From the NCBI GenBank assembly GCA_947305675.1, contig CAMZED010000049.1:1-11103 (forward strand): a DNA stretch of 11,103 nucleotides. Direction: 5' to 3'. This document shows positions 5,961 through 11,103 of this stretch, one piece after another. Below the pieces are notes generated by a model. That model saw nothing but the letters and a program-made list of their open reading frames with translations, was not told the DNA's origin and did no database searches. The DNA comes from an uncultured Clostridia bacterium (GTDB lineage Bacteria; Bacillota; Clostridia; Oscillospirales; CAG-382). The position numbers and the translations under genes were made by a program. Position 1 is the first letter of the stretch, and every line of letters starts with the position of its first letter.

Positions 5961-6677
5961 ATGGCGGACCAACCCGAAAAAAGCGAAAAGAAATATCCGC
6001 ACAGCGGGCACCGCGTGCGGATGAAGAAAAAACTGCTGGATTACGGCGGATATATATTCGACGATCTTGAAATTGTCGAGTCACTGCTTTTTTATGCTTT
6101 GCCGCGCGTCGACACAAGGCCGATCGCCAAAGAACTTTTGACAAAATTCGGCTCGATAAAAGGCATTCTTGACGCCGACAGCGCCGCCCTGCGCGAGGTC
6201 AAAGGCATCAAAGACGGTGCCGAGGCGCTGTTTATTCTGCTGCGCCAGGTCTCGCTGCGCGATTTCGGCGCGCCGGGCGCCGGCAACTTCCGCGATCCCG
6301 CGGTCGCGCGCGATCTGCTTTTGAGGGTTTACAGAGGGATCAAGTCCGAATCGGTGTTTGCTCTTTATATCGGCGCGAACGGCGGAATGATCGATTCGGA
6401 GTTCGTGTTTCGCGGCGGCATCAACTCGGCGCGGTTCCCGCTGAGGGCGATAACCGAAGGCGTTATACGCAACCGCGCAAGCGGAGTGATAATCGCCCAC
6501 AATCATCCGAGCGGAAGCGTTTTTCCGTCGAGCGACGACCTTATCACTACCGACCGTATCGCCGCGCACCTCGCGGCAAACGATATTGAACTTGTCGAAC
6601 ATTATATCGTCGGCAGTAACGAATGCGCCGGGATATTAAAACGTTCGCTTTATTCCCAAAACGACAAAGAAGAATAG
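5961..6677 (+). CDS. radC: RadC/JAB-domain protein (UPF0758)
   Basis: A 238-residue member of the RadC family. The N-terminal part has the family-typical GHRVRMKKKLLDYGG (16-30) and a helix-hairpin-helix-like segment (about 54-92). The C-terminal MPN/JAB metal-binding domain ends in AHNHPSGSVFPSSDD (179-193) with predicted zinc ligands His180, His182 and Asp193. Despite the name 'DNA repair protein', the link to repair in E. coli was withdrawn and the true activity is unsettled. The intact JAB site suggests a metalloprotease or deconjugase, but no substrate is known. Only one base separates it from the ackA stop, and AAGGAA (5948-5953) within the ackA end provides its ribosome binding site, so it is co-translated with ackA. 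The two jobs have no obvious link. It is followed immediately by a strong terminator. Confidence 0.9.
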   Translation: MADQPEKSEKKYPHSGHRVRMKKKLLDYGGYIFDDLEIVESLLFYALPRVDTRPIAKELLTKFGSIKGILDADSAALREVKGIKDGAEALFILLRQVSLRDFGAPGAGNFRDPAVARDLLLRVYRGIKSESVFALYIGANGGMIDSEFVFRGGINSARFPLRAITEGVIRNRASGVIIAHNHPSGSVFPSSDDLITTDRIAAHLAANDIELVEHYIVGSNECAGILKRSLYSQNDKEE

Positions 6678-6718
6678 AAAGAAGCGTCGTCCAAAGGGCG
6701 GCGCTTCTTTATTTGTTT
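6678..6718. terminator. Intrinsic terminator between radC and the ABC exporter operon, probably bidirectional
   Basis: Arms 6678-6692 and 6696-6710 pair over 15 bp (two G-U pairs) around the loop AAA, starting directly after the radC stop. On the plus strand ATTTGTTT follows. On the minus strand TTTCTATTCTTCTTT follows, so the hairpin can also end the convergent marR-ABC-ABC transcript, whose last stop is 19 nt away. Confidence 0.88.
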
Positions 6719-6728
6719 GCGGAAATCC

Positions 6729-8702
6729 TCAAGCCAGTTCGATCGCGCCGGTATAGAGTTTGTAATACTGCCCCTTCTGTGCGAGAAGGCTTTCGTGAGT
6801 GCCGCGTTCGATGATATTCCCGTGTTCAAGTACCATTATCACGTCGGAATTGCGTACCGTTGAAAGCCGGTGGGCGATAACGAAGGTGGTTCGGTTATGC
6901 ATAAGTCTGTCCATACCTTTTTCTATCAGCCTTTCGGTGCGGGTGTCGACCGAGCTGGTAGCTTCGTCAAGCACAAGTATCGGCGCTTTTGAAAGCGCGG
7001 CGCGGGCAATGTTCAGAAGCTGGCGCTGTCCCTGCGAAAGGTTGGCGCCGTCGCCTTCGATAACGGTGTTGTATCCTTCCGAAAGTTTCATTATAAACCC
7101 GTGAGCCGAAGCCGTCTTCGCCGCCTCGACGACCTCCTCGTCGGTGGCGTCGAGCCTGCCGTAGCGGATGTTTTCCATAACCGTACCGCTGAACAGGTGG
7201 GTATCCTGAAGCACCATCGAAACGTTGCGGCGCAGATAATCGAGATCGTAATCGCGGATATCCCTGCCGTCTATGGTGATAGTCCCCTCGGAAATATCGT
7301 AAAACCGGTTGATAAGGTTGGTCACCGTCGTCTTTCCGGCGCCGGTGGAGCCGACAAAAGCGACTTTCTGACCGGGGTGGGCGTAAAGCGAAACGTTGTG
7401 CAGGACGGTCTTTTCGGGGTAATAACCGAACGTGACGTTCTGCATTACAACGTCACCGACGATCCCTTCGGTGATCCCGCGCTCGACGCGGTCGGCTTCC
7501 TCGGGTTTCATATCCATCACGTTGAACACGCGCTCGGCTCCGGCAAGCGCGGCGAAAATGGTGGACATATTCTGCGAAATGTTGTTGATCGGCATACTGA
7601 ACTGCCGCGAATAAGTGGCGAACACCGTAAGGTCGCCGACGCCGATCCTGCCCAGCGCCATAAGCACGCCGCCGACTCCGACCGTAACGGCATAGCTGAT
7701 CTGCGACATATTCCCCATTATCGGGCCCATAGTGCCGCCCCAGAACTGGGCTTTGAACTGCTTTTCGCGCAGGTCGCCGTTAAGCATCCCGAATTCTTCA
7801 ATGCAGGTTTCCTCGTGATTGAACACTTTCACCACTTTCTGACCGGCGACGGTCTCTTCGATATAACCGTTAACGGCGCCCAAAGCCGCCTGCTGACCGG
7901 CGTAATGTTTTCCCGAAACCTTTGCGAGCTTTCCGCCCCCGAACATAAACAACGGAATAAACAGGGCTGTGACAAGGGTGAGCCAGCCGTTGGTGGTCAC
8001 CATAAAGACAAACGTGCCGATAAGCGAAATGAGTCCCGAAACGATCGAGGGGAGCGCGTTGATGAGCATTGTCTCGATATTGTCGACGTCGTTGGTGAAC
8101 CGCGACATTATCTCGCCGACGGTATTGCGGTCGAAATAACTGACCGGCAGTTTTTGCAGTTTGTTGAAAAGATCATTCCTTATCTTTTCAGTCGCGTTCT
8201 GCGAAACGAACAGCATAAGCCGCGCCTGAATATAAGTCGTAAGCACGCCGATAAGATACATAAGCGCAAGTATAAGCACGGCGGCGATGATATACGAAAA
8301 CACCATGAGCATTTCGCTTTCGCCGACAAGATCTTTTACGAAGTCGGTATCGGAAAATGCCGATATGACTTTGTCGGCAAGCACGCCCGGTCCGCGCGGG
8401 GCGATCGATTCGCCGGTGACTTCGTACTGGATGCGGTTTATGATCGGCGCGATCATATAAGATCCGAACAGCGAAGCCGCGGTGCTCAACAGCATACACA
8501 CCAGCGCGACGATCAAAAGCAGTTTGTATTTTGCGATATATTGCAGTATGCGCTTTACCGATCCGGAGGTGTTTTTCGGTTTCCCCGAAGCGCGAACACC
8601 GGGGCCGCGCCTCGGTCCGCCGCCGGGCCTGCCGTGACCGCGGCTGTCGTTGACCGTGCGGGAATATTGTTTCTGAAGACTTTCAAGCGTTCTTTTTGCC
8701 AT
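6729..8702 (-). CDS. Heterodimeric ABC exporter, subunit with the canonical ATPase site
   Basis: A 657-residue half-transporter: six membrane helices (about 50-385) fused to a nucleotide-binding domain (about 415-657). Walker A is GSTGAGKT (451-458), the Q-loop Gln is 499, the signature is LSQGQ (555-559), Walker B is ILVLDE with catalytic Glu580, and the switch His is 611 in IAHRLSTV. This pattern (full Glu and His, LSQGQ signature) matches the 'consensus' partner of TM287/TM288- or YfiB/YfiC-type heterodimers, where it pairs with a degenerate half, here the preceding gene. A 45-residue hydrophilic N-terminus rich in Gly, Arg and Pro precedes the membrane domain; similar tails are frequent in clostridial homologues and their role is unknown. 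The ATG overlaps the partner's stop by one base (TAATG), giving coupled, equal synthesis. Substrate unknown; drug or peptide/lipid export is likely given the MarR regulator. Confidence 0.93.
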   Translation of the reverse strand: MAKRTLESLQKQYSRTVNDSRGHGRPGGGPRRGPGVRASGKPKNTSGSVKRILQYIAKYKLLLIVALVCMLLSTAASLFGSYMIAPIINRIQYEVTGESIAPRGPGVLADKVISAFSDTDFVKDLVGESEMLMVFSYIIAAVLILALMYLIGVLTTYIQARLMLFVSQNATEKIRNDLFNKLQKLPVSYFDRNTVGEIMSRFTNDVDNIETMLINALPSIVSGLISLIGTFVFMVTTNGWLTLVTALFIPLFMFGGGKLAKVSGKHYAGQQAALGAVNGYIEETVAGQKVVKVFNHEETCIEEFGMLNGDLREKQFKAQFWGGTMGPIMGNMSQISYAVTVGVGGVLMALGRIGVGDLTVFATYSRQFSMPINNISQNMSTIFAALAGAERVFNVMDMKPEEADRVERGITEGIVGDVVMQNVTFGYYPEKTVLHNVSLYAHPGQKVAFVGSTGAGKTTVTNLINRFYDISEGTITIDGRDIRDYDLDYLRRNVSMVLQDTHLFSGTVMENIRYGRLDATDEEVVEAAKTASAHGFIMKLSEGYNTVIEGDGANLSQGQRQLLNIARAALSKAPILVLDEATSSVDTRTERLIEKGMDRLMHNRTTFVIAHRLSTVRNSDVIMVLEHGNIIERGTHESLLAQKGQYYKLYTGAIELA

Positions 8703-10456
8703 TATTCCTCGCCCCCTTCCGGCGTTTCTTTGTCGTTCTGCGAATAATATATCTCGTTATATTCGGAATTGGTCGCAAGAAGCTCGTCGTGGGTGCCGAT
8801 CCCAGTGATCCTGCCGTCGTTCATAACTACTATCCTGTCGGCTTCGCGCACCGAGGTTATGCGCTGAGCGATGATGATTTTTGTCGAGCCGCCCAGCTCG
8901 TTTTTGAGTGCCGAGCGGATCATCGCCTCGGTCGCGGTGTCCACCGCCGAGGTGGAATCGTCAAGAATGAGTATCTTCGGGTGTTTCAGCAGCGCGCGGG
9001 CGATGCAAAGCCTTTGCTTCTGTCCGCCCGAAACGTTTGTGCCGCCCTGACCGAGGTCGTAACCGTAACCTTCGGCGAACCCGCTTATGAATTTGTCCGC
9101 CTGGGCGTATTCCGCCATACGGCGGACTTCATCGTCGGAAGCGGATTCGTCGCCCCAGCGCAGGTTGTCGCCTATGGTGCCGGAAAACAGTACGTTCTTC
9201 TGCAATACCATACCCACGCCCTCGCGCAGGTTATAAAGCGAATAATCTTTTACGTTTACGCCGTCGACAAGTATCTCGCCCGCGTCGGCGTCGTAAAGCC
9301 GGGGGATAAGCGATACCAGCGTGGTCTTCCCGCAGCCGGTCGAACCGATTATTCCGACCGTCTCGCCCGGTTCGATGCGAAGGTTTATGCCTTCAAGCAC
9401 CTTTTCGGGACTGTTTTTGTAATAACTGAACGAAACGTTTCTGAACTCTATCGCGCCTTCGGAAACGGTTTTTTCTTTTTCGGCGGCAAAACTGTCGTCA
9501 AGATCGATCTTTTCATCCAGCACCTCGCGTATCCTGCGTGCCGAAGCGAGCGCGCGAGAGAGCATCATAAACATCATCGTCACCATCATAAGCGAAAAGA
9601 GTATCTGGGTGACGTAGGTGATAAACGCCGAAAGATCGCCGAAAAGCATCTTTTCCGGTCCGAGCACCATTCTGCTGCCAAGCAGCAGGACGGCGATCGT
9701 CGTCACGTTCATAAACAAAGTCATTACCGGCGAAAGGAAGATCATTATTTTTGCCGCCGAAACGCCGGCGTCTTTAAGATCGCGGTTGGCTTTGCCGAAC
9801 TTTTCTTTTTCGTGTTCCTCGCGCACAAAGGATTTTACAACGCGCACGTTGGTTATGTTCTCCTGAACGGTGTTGTTGAGCGCGTCGATCTTTGTTTGTA
9901 CTCTGCCGAACCGTTTGAACCCTTTTGTGATTATCCCGACAATGCTCAGGATCATAAGCGGGATGGTGACGGCGAGCACCAGCGAAAGCGAGGGGCGCAG
10001 GCTGATCGCCATTATAAGCGCGCCGATAAGCATACCCGGCGAGCGCAGCGCCATACGAAGCATTGCGTTGACAAGGTTCTGCATTTGCGTGACGTCGTTG
10101 GTAAGGCGGGTGACCAGCGACCCGGTCGAGAATTTATCGATGTTCGCAAAAGAAAACCTCTGCACTTTGGCATAGATATCCCGGCGAAGATCCGCGGCGA
10201 AGTTTACCGAAGCCTTTGCGCCGAAATAAGCGCCGCCGATCCCGCCCGCCATCATGACCAGCGCGACTCCGACCATAAGCAGAGCGATCTTTGTGGGATA
10301 GCTCCAGCCGTATTCGATCGAATTGTTGATTACCGCGGCAAGGCAGCGCGGCATTATAACCTCGCCGATGACCTCGACGATCATACACAGCGGCCCAAAC
10401 ACGAAATATTTCCAATACGGTTTAACGTATTTCATCCAGCGTTTCATCGGCTTCAT
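8702..10456 (-). CDS. Heterodimeric ABC exporter, subunit with degenerate ATPase site
   Basis: A 584-residue half-transporter with an N-terminal six-helix membrane domain (about 15-300) and a C-terminal nucleotide-binding domain (about 335-570). Walker A is GSTGCGKT (371-378), Q-loop Gln419, signature VSGGQ (475-479). Walker B reads ILILDD, so the catalytic Glu is Asp500, and the switch His is replaced by Gln531 in IAQRITSV. These two changes define the non-hydrolysing 'degenerate' site of heterodimeric exporters such as TM287/TM288, while its signature motif completes the partner's active site in the usual way. The first ATG (10456) lies within the end of marR, a 35-nt overlap. A GGAGA lies too close to it and about 9 nt before the ATG at 10447, so the true start may be three residues shorter. 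It is in one operon with marR and the second half-transporter. Confidence 0.93.
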   Translation of the reverse strand: MKPMKRWMKYVKPYWKYFVFGPLCMIVEVIGEVIMPRCLAAVINNSIEYGWSYPTKIALLMVGVALVMMAGGIGGAYFGAKASVNFAADLRRDIYAKVQRFSFANIDKFSTGSLVTRLTNDVTQMQNLVNAMLRMALRSPGMLIGALIMAISLRPSLSLVLAVTIPLMILSIVGIITKGFKRFGRVQTKIDALNNTVQENITNVRVVKSFVREEHEKEKFGKANRDLKDAGVSAAKIMIFLSPVMTLFMNVTTIAVLLLGSRMVLGPEKMLFGDLSAFITYVTQILFSLMMVTMMFMMLSRALASARRIREVLDEKIDLDDSFAAEKEKTVSEGAIEFRNVSFSYYKNSPEKVLEGINLRIEPGETVGIIGSTGCGKTTLVSLIPRLYDADAGEILVDGVNVKDYSLYNLREGVGMVLQKNVLFSGTIGDNLRWGDESASDDEVRRMAEYAQADKFISGFAEGYGYDLGQGGTNVSGGQKQRLCIARALLKHPKILILDDSTSAVDTATEAMIRSALKNELGGSTKIIIAQRITSVREADRIVVMNDGRITGIGTHDELLATNSEYNEIYYSQNDKETPEGGEE

Positions 10457-10907
10457 TCTCCATCTCTTCGATATTCTTCTTTATTTTGTCAATGACCCCG
10501 AAAAACGTTTCGAGCTCCCGGGCGCTTATCCCTCGGCGGATAAAGTTTTCGAACTCCTCGACCTCCCCGCCGCGCTGTTCGTGCAGTTCCACGGCGCGGT
10601 CGGTGAGCAGGATCTTTTTCAGGCGGGCGTCGTTTTCGTCGCGCCGGCGCAAAATAAGCCCGTTCTTTTCCATAAGCTGCAGTATCGCGGTCATCGTCGG
10701 ACGTCTTACCGAAAACCGTTTTTCGATATCGCGCTGATAAACGTTTTCCCCGCGGTGTTCATAAAGATACCCGACGACCCAATCCTGCATTCGCGTCATA
10801 CGCGCCAGCCGGCCGTCCGAACAGCTGTTTTTGCGGCAGGGTCCGGCGCGCTTTATCGAAAGCGAAAGCTCGCGCACGCGGAACCCGATCGTTTCTTCCC
10901 TCTTCAT
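10422..10907 (-). CDS. MarR-family transcriptional regulator of the exporter operon
   Basis: A 161-residue winged-helix protein of the MarR family, dimeric DNA-binding repressors released by small ligands or oxidation. The recognition region VYQRDIEKRFSVRRPTMTAI (56-75) is followed by LQLMEKNGLI and the wing RRRDENDARLKKILLT (87-102). A long C-terminal helix (about 130-160) is suited to dimerisation. Two cysteines in the N-terminal helix region (Cys24 and Cys29, CRKNSC) could sense thiol-reactive compounds, but this is only a guess. An ATG nine codons upstream (10934) lies within the operator. AGGAGG (10917-10922) 9 nt before 10907 decides for the shorter protein. First gene of the marR-ABC-ABC operon, overlapping the next by 35 nt, so it almost certainly controls exporter expression, most likely as an autorepressor. 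Confidence 0.92.
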   Translation of the reverse strand: MKREETIGFRVRELSLSIKRAGPCRKNSCSDGRLARMTRMQDWVVGYLYEHRGENVYQRDIEKRFSVRRPTMTAILQLMEKNGLILRRRDENDARLKKILLTDRAVELHEQRGGEVEEFENFIRRGISARELETFFGVIDKIKKNIEEMENEADETLDEIR

Positions 10908-10912
10908 TAAAA

Positions 10913-10939
10913 TTAGCCTCCTAACAATTAGCACGCTAA
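10913..10939. promoter_or_regulatory. Likely MarR operator: two TTAG..CTAA palindromes
   Basis: TTAGCACGCTAA (10928-10939) is an inverted repeat with 5-bp arms TTAGC/GCTAA. A second, looser copy TTAGCCTCCTAA (10913-10924) lies 15 bp away centre to centre, about 1.5 helical turns. The upstream copy begins immediately after the -10 box and covers the expected start site; the other includes the ribosome binding site. TTAG-type palindromes are typical MarR targets, so binding here would block transcription of the whole operon. Inferred from position and symmetry only. Confidence 0.65.
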
Positions 10940-10940
10940 C

Positions 10941-10969
10941 ATTTTATTTGGCGGCAGGGGTTTTGTCAA
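10941..10969 (-). promoter_or_regulatory. Promoter of the marR-ABC-ABC operon
   Basis: Minus-strand TTGACA (10964-10969), a 17-nt spacer and TAAAAT (10941-10946): perfect -35, 5/6 -10. Start of transcription is expected near 10934, inside the TTAGC palindrome. A promoter this strong needs repression, in agreement with the overlapping operator. Confidence 0.8.
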
Positions 10970-11016
10970 TATGCATATGTAATGAATTTAAAACCCGCCG
11001 CGGGCGTTTTTTGGGC

Positions 11017-11050
11017 AAAAAGAGACCCCCGGAGAACTTCCGGGGGTCTC
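11017..11050 (-). terminator. Intrinsic terminator of a minus-strand gene to the right
   Basis: GAGACCCCCGGA (11022-11033) pairs perfectly with TCCGGGGGTCTC (11039-11050) around a 5-nt loop. Read on the minus strand the stem is followed by TTTTT (11021-11017). No T-run follows on the plus strand. It therefore ends a transcript coming from beyond the right edge and insulates the marR promoter. Confidence 0.85.
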
Positions 11051-11068
11051 AGAGCGCAGACAAAGCGG

Positions 11069-11103
11069 CTATTTACGCACCGATACGGCACGAATGACGT
11101 AAA
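11069..11103 (-). CDS. Possible 3' end of a minus-strand gene, product unknown
   Basis: A terminator at 11017-11050 implies a gene whose stop lies just to its right. Two minus frames stop nearby: one ends in YVIRAVSVRK with TAG at 11069-11071 (reported here), another ends in LRHSCRIGA with TAA at 11073-11075. The first reads more like a natural protein end, but eleven codons are too few to decide or to name a family. Confidence 0.3.
   Translation of the reverse strand, partial: YVIRAVSVRK

Noticed and set aside
7101..8747. A 548-codon open frame on the plus strand
   Set aside because: Antisense to the second ABC subunit; low-complexity His/Asp/Lys-rich translation typical of a shadow frame.
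8696..10495. A 599-codon open frame on the plus strand
   Set aside because: It is the antisense shadow of the ABC subunit gene, which has all ABC motifs. The plus frame is rich in His and Arg, has no recognisable domain and no ribosome binding site.
10994..11012. CCCG-CCG-CGGG followed by TTTTTT as a plus-strand terminator
   Set aside because: Only a 4-bp stem and no plus-strand gene lies upstream; it falls between the right-edge terminator and the marR promoter.

Overview
The window looks like a chromosomal segment from a spore-forming Bacillota, most likely a Clostridia of the Oscillospirales/Christensenellales kind. This is inferred from a SpoIIID sporulation regulator, an acetate kinase next to a YlbM/TmcAL-type gene, a clostridial-style MarR plus heterodimeric ABC exporter, and GC-rich coding with AGGAGG-type ribosome binding sites. 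Nearly all of it is ordinary housekeeping sequence. I found no phage, transposase, CRISPR, rRNA or tRNA gene.

Layout, left to right. (1) 1-191, minus: the 5' part of a small conserved protein of unknown function that runs off the left edge, in AT-richer DNA. (2) 273-422: a very regular array of seven short hairpins separated by 5-nt spacers (TGATT in the left half, ATTCA in the right). It abuts the stop codon of rlmD and is followed by a perfect 13-bp inverted repeat inside the rlmD 3' coding end. (3) 420-3156, minus: a three-gene unit rbsK - MBL-fold hydrolase - rlmD. It is driven by a near-consensus promoter whose -35 box lies inside the upstream spoIIID gene. (4) 3195-3461, minus: spoIIID. 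(5) 3518-4681, minus: tmcAL (tRNA-Met cytidine acetate ligase), divergent from ackA. The two consensus-like promoters face each other and share the same -10 bases. (6) 4757-6677, plus: ackA and radC, separated by 1 nt and ended by a strong hairpin terminator that also serves the convergent operon. (7) 6729-10907, minus: a marR-ABC-ABC operon encoding a heterodimeric exporter of the TM287/TM288 type, with one degenerate and one canonical ATPase site. A TTGACA/TAAAAT promoter and paired TTAG..CTAA sites overlap the start of transcription. (8) 11017-11103: an intrinsic terminator and probably the last codons of another minus-strand gene.

How the genes work together. ackA makes ATP and acetate from acetyl phosphate (or the reverse). 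TmcAL consumes acetate and ATP to acetylate the elongator tRNA-Met wobble cytidine, so the divergent pair is linked through acetate. RlmD is a second RNA-modification enzyme. The MarR protein very probably represses its own exporter operon until a toxic ligand appears. No new multi-gene system is evident. The parts most worth a second look are the hairpin array, the face-to-face tmcAL/ackA promoters, the rbsK promoter inside spoIIID, and the MarR operator architecture.
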